A stretch of 64,000 nt of DNA from Bordetella petrii (GCA_017745595.1 WMBV01000026.1:1-64000); one strand, 5' to 3'; shown: positions 24,751-35,197, numbered from the stretch's first letter. Numbers and translations: made by a program. The notes: generated from the letters alone by a model not told the origin.

Positions 24751-25824
24751 ATGGAATGGCTTAATATCCTTGAAAGCCACGGTCAGGCCTTGCTGGGCCC
24801 GACCGCCTGGCTGGTGCTCTGGACGCTCGTCAAGATCGTCGTCATCGCGGTGCCCATCATCCTGTGCGTAGCCTATCTTACGTACTGGGAACGCAAGATG
24901 ATCGGCGCCATGCACGTGCGCCTGGGGCCGACCCGCGTCGGCTTCCGCGGCCTGCTGCAGCCCTTTGCCGACGTGTTCAAGCTGCTGACCAAAGAAGTGG
25001 TGGTGCCCACGCAGGCCAACAAGGTCCTGTTCGTGGTGGCGCCGGTGGTCACGCTGATGCCCGCCCTGGCGGCGTGGGCGGTGGTGCCGTTCGGCCCCGA
25101 CATCGTGCTGGCCAACGTCAACGCGGGCCTGCTGTACGTCATGGCCATTACCTCCGTCGGCGTCTACGGCGTCATCGTGGCCGGCTGGGCATCGAACTCC
25201 AAGTACGCGTTCCTGGGCGCGCTGCGCGCCTCGGCGCAGATGCTGTCGTACGAACTGGCCATCGGCTTCGTGCTGATCACGGTGCTGCTGGTGTCGGGCA
25301 GCCTGAACATGTCCGAGATCGTGCTGGGCCAGACCCGCGGCTGGTTCGCCGACCACGGCCTGACCTTCCTGTCCTGGAACTGGCTGCCGCTGCTGCCGCT
25401 GTTCGTCATTTACGTGGTGTCGGCCGTGGCCGAAACCAACCGCCACCCCTTCGACGTGGTGGAAGGCGAATCCGAAATCGTGGCCGGCCACATGGTCGAA
25501 TACTCGGGCATGGCGTTCGCGCTGTTCTTCCTGGGCGAATACGCCAACATGATCCTGCTGTCCTGCATGGCCTCGATCATGTTCCTGGGCGGCTGGACCT
25601 CGCCCATCGACATCGCGCCGCTTACCTGGATCCCGGGCTGGATCTGGCTGGGCATCAAGACCTTCTGCGTGGTCTCGCTGTTTATCTGGTTCCGCGCGTC
25701 GTTCCCGCGCTACCGCTACGACCAGATCATGCGTTTGGGCTGGAAGATTTTCATCCCGCTGACCGGCGTGTGGCTGGTCGTCGTGGCGATCTGGATGCAG
25801 ACGCCCTGGAACATTTGGCGCTGA
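24751..25824 (+). CDS. nuoH: NADH-quinone oxidoreductase subunit H
   Basis: ND1-type membrane subunit (357 aa) bridging the quinone tunnel and the proton-pumping arm. Eight or so helices are visible. Conserved loops are [33 protein letters not shown] and [27 protein letters not shown], which carry the acidic residues of the E-channel. It begins one base after the nuoG stop, a strong sign of coupled translation. Confidence 0.97.
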   Translation: MEWLNILESHGQALLGPTAWLVLWTLVKIVVIAVPIILCVAYLTYWERKMIGAMHVRLGPTRVGFRGLLQPFADVFKLLTKEVVVPTQANKVLFVVAPVVTLMPALAAWAVVPFGPDIVLANVNAGLLYVMAITSVGVYGVIVAGWASNSKYAFLGALRASAQMLSYELAIGFVLITVLLVSGSLNMSEIVLGQTRGWFADHGLTFLSWNWLPLLPLFVIYVVSAVAETNRHPFDVVEGESEIVAGHMVEYSGMAFALFFLGEYANMILLSCMASIMFLGGWTSPIDIAPLTWIPGWIWLGIKTFCVVSLFIWFRASFPRYRYDQIMRLGWKIFIPLTGVWLVVVAIWMQTPWNIWR

Positions 25825-25845
25825 CGCGCCAAGCTGAGGCAGGAT

Positions 25846-26334
25846 ATGGAAGCGATCAAAGATTTCTTCGGCAGCCTGATGCTGACCGAGCTGCTCAAGG
25901 GCATGCGCCTGACGGGCAAGTACTTCTTCAAGCGCAAGGTCACCTTGCGCTACCCGATGGAAAAAACGCCGACCTCGGCGCGCTTCCGCGGGCTGCACGC
26001 GCTGCGCCGCTACCCCAACGGGGAAGAGCGGTGCATTGCCTGCAAGCTGTGCGAAGCCGTCTGCCCGGCCCTGGCCATCACCATCGAATCGGACCAGCGC
26101 GACGACGGCACCCGCCGCACGACGCGCTACGACATCGATCTCACCAAGTGCATTTTCTGCGGGTTCTGTGAAGAAAGCTGCCCCGTGGATTCGATCGTGG
26201 AAACCCATATCCACGAATACCACGGCGAAAAGCGCGGCGACCTTTACTTCACCAAAGACATGCTGCTCGCCGTGGGCGACCGCTACGAAGCCGAAATCGC
26301 CCGCCGCCGGGCCGAAGACGCGCCATACCGTTGA
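25846..26334 (+). CDS. nuoI: NADH-quinone oxidoreductase subunit I
   Basis: TYKY-type subunit (162 aa) with two 4Fe-4S clusters (N6a, N6b) that pass electrons to NuoB. Both ferredoxin motifs are complete: [12 protein letters not shown] and [13 protein letters not shown] hydrophobic, basic N-terminus anchors it on the membrane arm. A ribosome site (AGGCAGG) precedes the ATG. Confidence 0.97.
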   Translation: MEAIKDFFGSLMLTELLKGMRLTGKYFFKRKVTLRYPMEKTPTSARFRGLHALRRYPNGEERCIACKLCEAVCPALAITIESDQRDDGTRRTTRYDIDLTKCIFCGFCEESCPVDSIVETHIHEYHGEKRGDLYFTKDMLLAVGDRYEAEIARRRAEDAPYR

Positions 26335-26351
26335 CGCCTAAGGTCTGATCC

Positions 26352-26999
26352 ATGACTTTTACCACTGTCCTGTTCTACATACTGGCTGCCGTCCTGGTGA
26401 TCGCCGCGTTTCGCGTCATCACCGCGCGCAGCCCGGTTACCGCCGTCCTGCACCTGATCCTGGCCTTTGCCAACGCCGCCATGCTGTGGATGCTGCTAGG
26501 CGCCGAATTCCTGGCCCTGCTGCTGGTGCTGGTGTACGTGGGCGCCGTTATGGTGCTGTTCCTGTTCGTGGTCATGATGCTCGACATCCGCATCGATACG
26601 CTGCGGCGCGGGCTGAAGACCTACCTGCCGCTGGGCCTGGTCATCGGCGCCGTGCTGGTGGTCGAGATGTCGTTCGTGCTGGGCGCCACCTGGCACGGCG
26701 CGGGCCCGCAGGCCGCGGTGGCCGGCGACTACAACAATACCCGCGCCCTGGGCGAGGCCATGTACACCCAGTACGTATATGCCGTCGAAGTCGGCGCCGC
26801 GCTGCTGCTGGTGGGCATGATCGCCGCCATTTCCCTGACGCTGCGCCGCCGCCGCGACGCCAAGTACAACAACCCCTCTGCCGCGGTGCGCGTGCGCGCC
26901 CAAGACCGCTTCCGCCTGGTCAGCATGCCGGCGCAAAGCGACCGTGCCCAGGGGCGCGTGACCCAGCCGTCCGACGACGCCCAAGGAGAAAAAGAATGA
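26352..26999 (+). CDS. nuoJ: NADH-quinone oxidoreductase subunit J
   Basis: ND6-type membrane subunit (215 aa) with five helices; helix 3 has the pi-bulge region ([20 protein letters not shown]) important for coupling. A hydrophilic tail of about 50 residues ([10 protein letters not shown]...) extends beyond the last helix, as in other betaproteobacteria. Its stop overlaps the nuoK start by 4 bases. Confidence 0.95.
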   Translation: MTFTTVLFYILAAVLVIAAFRVITARSPVTAVLHLILAFANAAMLWMLLGAEFLALLLVLVYVGAVMVLFLFVVMMLDIRIDTLRRGLKTYLPLGLVIGAVLVVEMSFVLGATWHGAGPQAAVAGDYNNTRALGEAMYTQYVYAVEVGAALLLVGMIAAISLTLRRRRDAKYNNPSAAVRVRAQDRFRLVSMPAQSDRAQGRVTQPSDDAQGEKE

Positions 27000-27304
27000 C
27001 GCTGACGCTGGCCCATTACCTGGTGCTGGGCGCGATCCTGTTCGCCATCGGCATCTTCGGCATCTTCCTGAACCGCCGCAACCTGATCATCCTGCTGATG
27101 TCCATCGAGCTCGTGCTGCTGGCCGTCAACATGAACTTCGTGGCGTTTTCCAGCTGGTTCGGCGATACCGCCGGACAAGTGTTCGTGTTTTTCATCCTGA
27201 CCGTGGCGGCCGCTGAAGCCGCCATCGGCCTGGCGATCCTGGTGCTGCTGTTCCGCAACCTGAACACGATCAACGTTGACGAACTCGATCGCCTGAAGGG
27301 CTGA
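26996..27304 (+). CDS. nuoK: NADH-quinone oxidoreductase subunit K
   Basis: ND4L-type subunit (102 aa), three helices. The two membrane glutamates needed for proton transfer are present ([12 protein letters not shown] and [11 protein letters not shown]). The ATG overlaps the nuoJ stop (ATGA) and follows an AAGGAGA ribosome site. Confidence 0.97.
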   Translation: MTLTLAHYLVLGAILFAIGIFGIFLNRRNLIILLMSIELVLLAVNMNFVAFSSWFGDTAGQVFVFFILTVAAAEAAIGLAILVLLFRNLNTINVDELDRLKG

Positions 27305-27321
27305 CGGGGTATTGGAAGAAA

Positions 27322-29337
27322 ATGTCTAGCTCACCCAACCTGTACTTGCTGATCGCGCTGGCGCCGCTGGCCGGCGCGATTCTTGCCGGGCTGTTCGGCA
27401 CCGGGTTCCTGGGCCGCCCCATCGGCCGCCGCGGTTCGCACATCATCACCATCCTGGGGGTCCTGATCTCCACGGTGGGGTCGTTCGTCGTGCTGGGCGA
27501 CGTGCTCAACGGCCATACCTACGACGGCATCGTCTATACCTGGAGCTTCATCGGCCAGACCCGGCTGGAAATCGGCTTCCTGATCGACCCGCTGTCGGCC
27601 ATGATGATGGTGGTGGTGACCTCGGTATCGCTGATGGTGCACATCTACACCATCGGCTACATGGCCGACGATCCCGGCTACCAGCGCTTCTTCGCGTATA
27701 TCTCGCTGTTTACCTTCTCGATGCTGATGCTGGTCATGTCCAACAACATGCTCCAGCTGTTCTTCGGATGGGAAGCGGTGGGCCTGGTGTCGTACCTGCT
27801 GATCGGCTTCTGGTACACGCGGCCCACGGCCATCTTCGCCAACATGAAGGCGTTCCTGATCAACCGCGTGGGCGACTTCGGCTTCGTGCTGGGCATCGGC
27901 CTGCTGTTCGCCTATGCCGGCACCATGCATTACGCCGACGTGTTCGCCCAGGCCGACAAGCTGGCCGGCGAAACCCTGCCGGGCACCGACTGGATGCTGC
28001 TGACCGTGGCCTGCATCTGCCTGTTCATCGGCGCCATGGGCAAGTCGGCCCAGGTGCCGCTGCATGCCTGGCTGCCCGATTCCATGGAAGGCCCCACGCC
28101 GATCTCGGCCCTGATCCACGCGGCCACCATGGTGACCGCGGGCATCTTCATGGTGGCGCGCTTTTCGCCGCTGTTCGAACTGTCCGACACGGCGCTGTCG
28201 TTCGTGATCGTCATCGGCGCCATCGGCGCGCTGTTCCTGGGCATCCTGGGCATCATCCAGAACGACATCAAGCGCGTGGTGGCGTATTCCACCTTGTCGC
28301 AGCTGGGCTACATGACGGTGGCGCTGGGCGCCTCGGCCTATTCAGTGGCCATTTTCCACCTGATGACCCACGCCTTCTTCAAGGCGCTGCTGTTCCTGGG
28401 CGCGGGTTCGGTCATCATCGGCATGCACCACGACCAGGACATCCGCAACATGGGCGGCCTGCGCAAGTACATGCCCATTACCTGGATCACCTTCCTGCTG
28501 GGCACGCTGGCCCTGGTGGGCACGCCGTTCTTCTCGGGCTTCTACTCGAAAGAACACATCATCGAGGCCGCCGGCGCGGCCAACGTGTGGGGCGCCAGCT
28601 TTGCCTACTACGCCACGCTGATCGGCGTGTTCGTCACCTCGCTGTACTCGTTCCGCGTGTACTTCCTGGTGTTCCACGGCAAAGAACGCTTCGACACCAG
28701 CGGCCATGGGCACGGCCACGACAGCCACGGCCACGACGACCACGGCCACCATGGCGGCACGCCGCACGAGTCGCCCTGGGTGGTGACGCTGCCGCTGGTG
28801 CTGCTGGCCATCCCGTCGGTGGTCATCGGCGCCCTGGTGGTCGACCCGATGCTGTTCGGCGGCTTCTTCGAAGGCGTGATCAAGGTGCTGCCGCAGCACC
28901 CCGCCATGCACGAGCTCTCTGAAGAATGGCATGGCTGGACGGCCTTCGGCCTGCATGCGTTCCAGACGCTGCCGTTCTGGCTGGTGGTGGCGGGCGCCGT
29001 CATCTCCTGGTACTGCTACCTGGTCAATCCCAAGGTGCCGGCCGCGATCAAGTCGGGCCTGTCGGGCGTGTACAAGCTGCTGGACAACAAGTACTACGTC
29101 GACTGGATCAATGAACAGATCATCGCGCGCGGCGCGCGCTGCCTGGGCCACGGCCTGTGGCAAAGCGGCGACCGCGGCCTGATCGACGGCGTGCTGGTCA
29201 ACGGCAGCGCCCGCGTGGTGGGCTGGGTGGCCGCGGTCAGCCGCCACCTGCAGTCCGGCTACATCTATCACTACGCGTTCGCGATGATCATCGGCATCAT
29301 GGCGCTGATTACTTTCTTTGTGCTGATTCCCCAATGA
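27322..29337 (+). CDS. nuoL: NADH-quinone oxidoreductase subunit L
   Basis: ND5-type antiporter-like proton pump (671 aa) at the distal end of complex I. The core has MGKSAQVPLHAWLPDSMEGPTPISALIHAATMVTAG with the channel Lys and His, and the C-terminal lateral helix is present. A histidine-rich loop (about residues 461-480, GHGHGHDSHGHDDHGHHGG) is inserted between helices; such a loop could bind metal ions but lies outside the conserved core. The stop overlaps the nuoM start. Confidence 0.97.
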   Translation: MSSSPNLYLLIALAPLAGAILAGLFGTGFLGRPIGRRGSHIITILGVLISTVGSFVVLGDVLNGHTYDGIVYTWSFIGQTRLEIGFLIDPLSAMMMVVVTSVSLMVHIYTIGYMADDPGYQRFFAYISLFTFSMLMLVMSNNMLQLFFGWEAVGLVSYLLIGFWYTRPTAIFANMKAFLINRVGDFGFVLGIGLLFAYAGTMHYADVFAQADKLAGETLPGTDWMLLTVACICLFIGAMGKSAQVPLHAWLPDSMEGPTPISALIHAATMVTAGIFMVARFSPLFELSDTALSFVIVIGAIGALFLGILGIIQNDIKRVVAYSTLSQLGYMTVALGASAYSVAIFHLMTHAFFKALLFLGAGSVIIGMHHDQDIRNMGGLRKYMPITWITFLLGTLALVGTPFFSGFYSKEHIIEAAGAANVWGASFAYYATLIGVFVTSLYSFRVYFLVFHGKERFDTSGHGHGHDSHGHDDHGHHGGTPHESPWVVTLPLVLLAIPSVVIGALVVDPMLFGGFFEGVIKVLPQHPAMHELSEEWHGWTAFGLHAFQTLPFWLVVAGAVISWYCYLVNPKVPAAIKSGLSGVYKLLDNKYYVDWINEQIIARGARCLGHGLWQSGDRGLIDGVLVNGSARVVGWVAAVSRHLQSGYIYHYAFAMIIGIMALITFFVLIPQ

Positions 29338-30836
29338 CGGCAAGCGACATGGCATCCAACACTTTCCCCTGGCTTACGCTTGCGATCTTCGTACCGATCG
29401 TATTCGGCCTGCTGGTGCTGGCTCTGGGCCGCGACGACCGTCCCGGGCTGACGCGTGGCCTGTCGCTGGTGGGCGCGCTGGCCGGTTTCCTGGTCACCAT
29501 TCCGCTGTACACGGGGTTCGACGCATCGACGGCCGCCATGCAGTTCGTCGAGCAGGCGCCCTGGATCGAGGCTTTCAACGTCAACTACCACCTGGGCATC
29601 GACGGCATCTCGCTGTGGTTCGTGCTGCTTACCGCCTTCATCACCGTCATCGTGGTGCTGGCCGGCTGGGAAGTCATCACCAGCCGCGTGTCGCAATACA
29701 TGGCCGCGTTCCTGATCCTGTCGGGCCTGATGGTGGGCGTGTTCGCGGCGCTCGACGGCATGCTGTTCTACGTGTTCTTCGAGGCCACGCTGATCCCGAT
29801 GTACATCATCATCGGCGTGTGGGGCGGCCCCAACCGGGTCTACGCGGCGTTCAAGTTCTTCCTGTACACGCTGCTGGGCTCGCTGCTGACCCTGGTGGCG
29901 TTCATCTATCTGTGGAACGCCTCGGGCGGTTCGTTCGACATCCAGACCTGGCACCAGGTCAAGCTGGGCTACACGCCGCAGGTCCTGATTTTCGTGGCGC
30001 TGCTGGCCGCTTTCGCGGTAAAGGTGCCGATGTGGCCGGTACACACCTGGCTGCCCGACGCCCACGTCGAGGCGCCCACCGGCGGTTCGGTGGTGCTGGC
30101 GGCCATCATGCTGAAGCTGGGCGCCTACGGCTTCCTGCGCTTCTCGCTGCCCATCGCGCCCGACGCCTCGCACAGCCTGGCCGGCCTGATGATCGCGCTG
30201 TCGCTGATCGCCGTCATCTACATCGGCCTGGTCGCCATCGTCCAGGACGACATGAAGAAGCTGGTGGCGTATTCGTCGGTGGCGCACATGGGCTACGTGA
30301 CCCTGGGCTTCTTCATCTTCAATACGGCCGGCATCGAGGGCGCCATCGTCCAGATGATTTCGCACGGTTTCGTGTCGGGCGCCATGTTCTTCTGCATCGG
30401 CGTGCTGTACGACCGCATGCACTCGCGGCGCATCGCCGACTACGGCGGCGTCATCAACGTGATGCCGCGCTTCGTCACCTTCTTCGTGCTGTTCTCCATG
30501 GCCAACAGCGGGCTGCCCGCCACCAGCGGGTTCGTGGGCGAATTCATGGTCATCATGGGCGCCGTCGAACACAACTTCTGGATCGGCCTGCTGGCCGCGA
30601 CGGCGCTGATCCTGGGGGCCTCGTATTCGCTGTGGATGCTGAAGCGGGTGGCGTTCGGCGAGATCTCCAACGACCGGGTGCGCGAAATGACCGACGTCAA
30701 TCGCCGCGAATTCCTGATCCTGGGCGTGATGGCCATTGCCGTGTTGTACATGGGTATCTATCCCAAGCCCTTTACCGACGTCATGCATGCCTCGGTTCAG
30801 GCCCTGCTGCAACACGTTGCCGTCTCGAAACTGTAA
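29334..30836 (+). CDS. nuoM: NADH-quinone oxidoreductase subunit M
   Basis: ND4-type antiporter-like subunit (500 aa). The channel glutamate/lysine region is visible (FFEATLIPMYIIIGVWGG and KVPMWPVHTWLPDAHVEAPTGGSV). The ATG at 29334 overlaps the nuoL stop (ATGA) and is preferred; an in-frame ATG at 29349 would remove five residues. The usual fourteen helices are present. Confidence 0.96.
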   Translation: MTASDMASNTFPWLTLAIFVPIVFGLLVLALGRDDRPGLTRGLSLVGALAGFLVTIPLYTGFDASTAAMQFVEQAPWIEAFNVNYHLGIDGISLWFVLLTAFITVIVVLAGWEVITSRVSQYMAAFLILSGLMVGVFAALDGMLFYVFFEATLIPMYIIIGVWGGPNRVYAAFKFFLYTLLGSLLTLVAFIYLWNASGGSFDIQTWHQVKLGYTPQVLIFVALLAAFAVKVPMWPVHTWLPDAHVEAPTGGSVVLAAIMLKLGAYGFLRFSLPIAPDASHSLAGLMIALSLIAVIYIGLVAIVQDDMKKLVAYSSVAHMGYVTLGFFIFNTAGIEGAIVQMISHGFVSGAMFFCIGVLYDRMHSRRIADYGGVINVMPRFVTFFVLFSMANSGLPATSGFVGEFMVIMGAVEHNFWIGLLAATALILGASYSLWMLKRVAFGEISNDRVREMTDVNRREFLILGVMAIAVLYMGIYPKPFTDVMHASVQALLQHVAVSKL

Positions 30837-30845
30837 GACTGAACC

Positions 30846-32330
30846 ATGATGCAATCTCACATCGATTTCGCCCTGGCCACACCCGAGATCCTGTTGCTGG
30901 TTTTCGGTCTGGCGATCCTGCTCATCGACGCGGTCAGCACGCACCCCGAGCGCAAGCCGACGTTCATCCTGACGCTGCTGGCGCTGGGCGTACTGACGGT
31001 CGTGTCGCTGGTGCAATGGAACGACGGCGCCACGGGCCGCACCTTCAACGGCCTGTACGTGGCCGACAACCTGGCCCACTTGCTGAAGGTGGCGTCGTAC
31101 ATCGCCGTGGCGGTCACGCTGATCTACGGCCGGGTGTATTCCCAGGTGCGCGACATGCTGCGCGGCGGCGAACTGTACGTTCTGACCCTCATGGCCCTGC
31201 TGGGCCAGATGGTCATGATCTCGGCCGGCAACCTCATTACCGTGTACCTGGGGCTCGAGCTGATGTCGCTGGCCCTGTATGCCCTGATCGCCCTGCGCCG
31301 CGACAACGCGATCGCCACCGAGGCGGCCATGAAGTATTTCGTGCTGGGCTCGCTTGCCTCGGGCTTCCTGCTGTATGGCATGTCGATGGTGTACGGCGCC
31401 ACCGGCCACCTGGACATCGCCGAGATCGCCAAGGTGATCGCGGCCGGCCAGCAGCAAGACATGGCGCTGGTGTTCGGCGTGGTGTTCCTGGTGGCGGGGC
31501 TGGCGTTCAAGCTGGGCGCGGTGCCGTTCCACATGTGGGTGCCCGACGTCTACCAGGGCTCGCCCACCGCGGTCACCCTGATCCTGAGCACCGCCCCCAA
31601 GCTGGCCGCGTTCGCCATCGTGCTGCGCTTGCTGGTGGAAGGCCTGCACGGCCTGGCCACCGACTGGCAGCCCATGCTGATGATCCTGGCGGTGCTGTCG
31701 CTGGCCATCGGCAACCTGACCGCCATCGTCCAGACCAACTTCAAGCGCATGCTGGCGTATTCCACGATTTCGCACGTCGGGTTCGTGCTGCTGGGCCTGA
31801 TGTCCGGGGTCGTGGCGGGCAAGCCCGATGCCTCGGCGCAGGCCTACGGGGCGGCCCTGTTCTACATGCTGATCTACGTGCTGACCACCCTGGGCACCTT
31901 CGGCATCATCCTGGTGCTGTCGCGCCAGGGCTTCGAGTGCGAAGAGATCGACGACCTGAAGGGGCTGAACCGCCGCAGCCCGTGGCATGCCGCCATCCTG
32001 CTGCTGCTGATGTTCTCGCTGACCGGCATCCCGCCCATGGTGGGCTTCTATGCCAAGCTGGCGGTGCTGCAGGTGCTGATCGACGCCGGCCATGTGGCGT
32101 TGGCGGTGGTGGCCGTGATGTTCTCGCTGATCGGGGCGTTTTACTACCTGCGCGTCGTCAAGGTGGTGTACTTCGACGAACCGGCCGGCGAAACCGGCCC
32201 TGTGCTGGCCCCGTGCGCTCCGCGCGGCGTGCTGTCGCTCAACGGCGCGCTGATCCTGGTGCTGGGCATCTTGCCGGGCGGCCTGATGGCGTTGTGCGTG
32301 CGCGCCATCCAGACCTCGCTGGGGCTCTGA
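30846..32330 (+). CDS. nuoN: NADH-quinone oxidoreductase subunit N
   Basis: ND2-type antiporter-like subunit (494 aa), the third pump module of complex I. Key blocks are [21 protein letters not shown] (channel Glu), [23 protein letters not shown] and [16 protein letters not shown]. It starts 9 bases after nuoM; the ATG is doubled (ATG ATG). It closes the canonical nuo genes, followed 19 bp later by a DUF2818 gene in the same transcript. Confidence 0.96.
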   Translation: MMQSHIDFALATPEILLLVFGLAILLIDAVSTHPERKPTFILTLLALGVLTVVSLVQWNDGATGRTFNGLYVADNLAHLLKVASYIAVAVTLIYGRVYSQVRDMLRGGELYVLTLMALLGQMVMISAGNLITVYLGLELMSLALYALIALRRDNAIATEAAMKYFVLGSLASGFLLYGMSMVYGATGHLDIAEIAKVIAAGQQQDMALVFGVVFLVAGLAFKLGAVPFHMWVPDVYQGSPTAVTLILSTAPKLAAFAIVLRLLVEGLHGLATDWQPMLMILAVLSLAIGNLTAIVQTNFKRMLAYSTISHVGFVLLGLMSGVVAGKPDASAQAYGAALFYMLIYVLTTLGTFGIILVLSRQGFECEEIDDLKGLNRRSPWHAAILLLLMFSLTGIPPMVGFYAKLAVLQVLIDAGHVALAVVAVMFSLIGAFYYLRVVKVVYFDEPAGETGPVLAPCAPRGVLSLNGALILVLGILPGGLMALCVRAIQTSLGL

Positions 32331-32349
32331 CGGGCCAGGAGAGCAAAGC

Positions 32350-32673
32350 ATGAACCAGACCCTTGCCGTCTGGCTGCTGATCGCCCTGGCGCTGGTCAGC
32401 GCCAACCTGCCGTTCCTGACCGAACGCGTGCTGGCCGTGCTGCCCTGGAAACGCGACGGCGCGGTCAAGCCGTTCTGGCTGCGCCTGCTGGAGCTGCTGG
32501 TGTACTACGCGCTGGTCATCGGCCTGGGATTCGCCTTCGAGGCGGCACTGGGCAACCCCTTCAGGCAGGCCTGGGAGTTCTACGCCATTACCCTCAGCCT
32601 GTATCTGGTGCTGGGGTACCCGGGTTTCGTTTATCGGTATTTGTTCAAACGCCACCCGTCTTTGCGATCCTGA
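32350..32673 (+). CDS. DUF2818 small membrane protein
   Basis: Membrane protein of 107 aa with three or four hydrophobic segments and the DUF2818 ending (EFYAITLSLYLVLGYPGFVYRYLFKR). The family is found at the end of nuo operons in Burkholderiales and relatives; its function is unknown, but position suggests an accessory or assembly role for complex I. A good AGGAG ribosome site is present, and a strong terminator follows 12 bp after the stop, so it is the last gene of the operon. Confidence 0.88.
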   Translation: MNQTLAVWLLIALALVSANLPFLTERVLAVLPWKRDGAVKPFWLRLLELLVYYALVIGLGFAFEAALGNPFRQAWEFYAITLSLYLVLGYPGFVYRYLFKRHPSLRS

Positions 32674-32685
32674 AGCTCATTCCGC

Positions 32686-32716
32686 AAAAAGCGCCTGCTT
32701 GCAGGCGCTTTTTTTT
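32686..32716 (+). terminator. Rho-independent terminator of the nuo operon
   Basis: Stem GCGCCTGC / GCAGGCGC (32691-32708) with a TT loop, A5 before and T8 after. The A/T extension lengthens the stem and makes it nearly symmetric. Confidence 0.93.
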
Positions 32717-32813
32717 GGGAACCGCGGCCCTGTAAAGCGTTGTAAATCCGAGATTCAGGACATTTATTCAGGTAACTGTCAGGATATCGGTCCAGAATCT
32801 ACCCCCATTGAAA

Positions 32814-32832
32814 AATAAGAATCGTTGCTATT
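32814..32832 (+). promoter_or_regulatory. Fur-box-like sequence before the TonB receptor
   Basis: AATAAGAATCGTTGCTATT is an AT-rich imperfect inverted repeat (six of nine paired positions) that resembles degenerate Fur boxes of AATA..nATT type. It lies about 20 bp upstream of the ribosome site, where an iron repressor would act. Confidence 0.5.
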
Positions 32833-32853
32833 TTTATTAATGGAGAGGTGGTC

Positions 32854-35097
32854 TTGAAAGCCCTGGAGTCGTATTCAATGAATTCCCTGGCCTCGTCGCT
32901 GGCGGCGGCGATGGTCGTTCCCGCGTTCTGCCTGGCATCGCCAGCCAGCGCGCAATCGGCGGTGCCGCAGTTGTCGCCCGTGCAGGTCGAGGGAGAAAAC
33001 TCTCCCTACGACGTGCCCGTGTCGCGGTCGCCCCAGATGACGGCTCCTTTGGTGAATACCCCGCGCACCGTGCAGGTGGTGCCCCAGCAGGTCATCCAGG
33101 ACCAGGCGGCCACTTCATTGCAGGACGTGCTGCGCAATTCGCCGGGCATCACCTTCGGCGCCGGCGAAGGCGGGCGCGCGGGCGGCGACCTGCCCATTAT
33201 TCGCGGCCAGAACTCCGCCGGCAGCATTTTTGTGGATGGCGTGCGCGACACCAGCACCCAGACCCGCGACACGTTCAACGTAGAACAGGTGGAAATCATC
33301 AAAGGCCCGGACTCGGTGTATTCCGGGCGCGGCGGCGCCGGCGGCAGCATCAACCTGGTGACCAAGCGGCCCAAGGGATACGATTTTGCCGAAGGCACCG
33401 TGCAAGTCGGCACCGACAATAACTACCGCGCCACCGCCGACGGCAACTGGGTGGTGGGCGACCAGGCGGCGTTCCGCCTGAACCTGATGGGCAACAAGGG
33501 CGACGTGCCGGGCCGCGACAACGCCGTGGATTTCGAGCGCTGGGGCGTGGCGCCTTCGCTGCTGCTGGGCCTGGGCACGCCCACCCGCATCACGCTGAGC
33601 TTCCAGCACTACCAGGATGACAGCATGCCCGATTACTCGATTCCGTACGATCCGAAGTCCGGGCAGCCAGTGACAGAAACGATGGGCGTCAGCCGCAAGA
33701 CGTTCTACGGCCTGACCGGACGCGACTTCATGAAGCAGCGCGACGATACGGGCACCATCGATATCCAGCACGATTTTTCCGACCGGCTGCAGCTGCGCAA
33801 CGTGACCCGCTATACGCGCGCGACCATGGACTATGCCGCCACCAATCCCGACGACAGCAAGGGCAACGTGGTGAACGGGCTGGTGTATCGCGCCTTGAAG
33901 TCGGGCTATTTCGCGACCGAGACGTTCACCAACCAGACCGACCTGACGGGCGACTTCGAGACCGGCAGCCTGAAGCATTCGTTCAACGTGGGCCTGGAAT
34001 ATTCCAACGTGGTGCAGGACAAGGACGGCTATAACGAGCTGGGTGCCCCGGGCGGCACCAATTGCTCGAGCGGGCCGGCGGCCGGCTCGGCATGGTGCAC
34101 CTCGCTGTGGAGCGCCAATCCGCATACCTATTACCCCGGCCGGCTGGAGCGCAAGGAAGACCCGGCCACGTACACCACCGATACGTTGGCGGTATACGGC
34201 TTCGATACCATCAAGTTCAACGAGCAGTGGCAGGCCAGCGTGGGCCTGCGCTGGGACAACTACAAGATCAGCGGCAAGAATATCGCCCCGGGCCGTGGCG
34301 CGCCCGCCGGCACGCCGAACTACGACGCCAACCGCGAAGACAACCTGTTCAATTACCAGCTGGGCCTGGCCTACAAGCCGCTGCCCAACGGAACCATCTA
34401 CGCGACCTACGGCACGTCGTCCACGCCGTCGGCGGTGGCGGGCAGCAACGTGAACGACGTGGTGACTTCGGACAGCGCCGCCCTCGAACCGGAAAAAAGC
34501 CGCACCGTCGAGGTGGGCACGAAATGGCAGCTGTTCGACGACCGCCTGATGCTGTCGGCCGCGCTGTTCCAGGACGTGCGCAAGAACACCAGCGTGGCGG
34601 TGTCGGCCACCGAGACCGAGCAGGTGGGCGAGGCCAAGGTGCGCGGCCTGGAACTGGGTTTTTCCGGCAGCATCACGCCCAAGTGGAATGTGTTCGGCGG
34701 CTATACCTTCATGGATAGCGAGCTGGTGGAAGGCGCCTACAACAGCGGCGCGGTGGGCCAGGACCTGCCCAATACGCCGCGCAATGCTTTCAGCCTGTGG
34801 ACCACCTACCGGGTGCTGCCGCAGCTGACGGTGGGCGGCGGGGCGTACTACGTGGACAAGGTGTACGGGAATTCCGACTCGGGCCGCAATGCCGACGGTA
34901 CGCCCAAGGCGCGCTGGGTGCCGTCGTACTGGCGCTTCGATGCGATGGCCTCGTATGAGTTCAACGACCACCTGACCGCGCAGCTGAACATTTTCAACCT
35001 GTTCGACGAGACGTACTACACCAAGGCCTACGGCGCGCACTATGCGGCGCTGGGCACGGGCCGCGCGGCGCTGCTGTCGCTGAACGTGAAGTACTAG
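32854..35097 (+). CDS. TonB-dependent siderophore receptor
   Basis: Outer-membrane ferric-siderophore receptor of about 747 aa. It has a signal peptide (to about SPASAQ), a TonB-box-like LSPVQVEG, a plug domain (TPRTVQVVPQQVIQDQAATSL, then NSPGITFGAGEGG, IIRGQNSAGSIFVDGVRD, VEIIKGPDSVYSGRGGAGG), then a 22-strand barrel ending LLSLNVKY. The features match the catecholate (Fiu/BfrH-like) group. No N-terminal signalling domain is present, so no surface signalling. Start: TTG at 32854, ideally placed behind GGAGAG; GTG 32848 or ATG 32878 are alternatives. No siderophore genes lie nearby, so the ligand may be a foreign siderophore. Probably iron-repressed. Confidence 0.9.
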   Translation: MKALESYSMNSLASSLAAAMVVPAFCLASPASAQSAVPQLSPVQVEGENSPYDVPVSRSPQMTAPLVNTPRTVQVVPQQVIQDQAATSLQDVLRNSPGITFGAGEGGRAGGDLPIIRGQNSAGSIFVDGVRDTSTQTRDTFNVEQVEIIKGPDSVYSGRGGAGGSINLVTKRPKGYDFAEGTVQVGTDNNYRATADGNWVVGDQAAFRLNLMGNKGDVPGRDNAVDFERWGVAPSLLLGLGTPTRITLSFQHYQDDSMPDYSIPYDPKSGQPVTETMGVSRKTFYGLTGRDFMKQRDDTGTIDIQHDFSDRLQLRNVTRYTRATMDYAATNPDDSKGNVVNGLVYRALKSGYFATETFTNQTDLTGDFETGSLKHSFNVGLEYSNVVQDKDGYNELGAPGGTNCSSGPAAGSAWCTSLWSANPHTYYPGRLERKEDPATYTTDTLAVYGFDTIKFNEQWQASVGLRWDNYKISGKNIAPGRGAPAGTPNYDANREDNLFNYQLGLAYKPLPNGTIYATYGTSSTPSAVAGSNVNDVVTSDSAALEPEKSRTVEVGTKWQLFDDRLMLSAALFQDVRKNTSVAVSATETEQVGEAKVRGLELGFSGSITPKWNVFGGYTFMDSELVEGAYNSGAVGQDLPNTPRNAFSLWTTYRVLPQLTVGGGAYYVDKVYGNSDSGRNADGTPKARWVPSYWRFDAMASYEFNDHLTAQLNIFNLFDETYYTKAYGAHYAALGTGRAALLSLNVKY

Positions 35098-35114
35098 GCG
35101 GCCGGGGCCGGCCA

Positions 35115-35145
35115 GGTGTCTGATTGCCGCGGGGTGTCAGACACC
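35115..35145. repeat. REP-like palindrome, GTGTCTGAC subtype, diverged centre
   Basis: Arms GGTGTCTGAT and GTCAGACACC with a TGCCGCGGGG centre that differs from the other copies. It lies 17 bp after the TonB-receptor stop. Confidence 0.82.
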
Positions 35146-35166
35146 GAGGAATCCGCGGCATACATC

Positions 35167-35197
35167 GGTGTCAGGCACCCTGCGGGAGCCTGACACC
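35167..35197. repeat. REP-like palindrome, GTGTCAGGC subtype, reverse orientation
   Basis: Identical to the copies at 5257 and 46931. Second member of the convergent-gap pair, ending 11 bp before the serB stop. Confidence 0.88.

Noticed and set aside
32854-35097. Transducer-type TonB receptor with an anti-sigma partner
   Set aside because: The N-terminal signalling domain (about 80 extra residues before the plug) is missing, and no sigma/anti-sigma pair is nearby.
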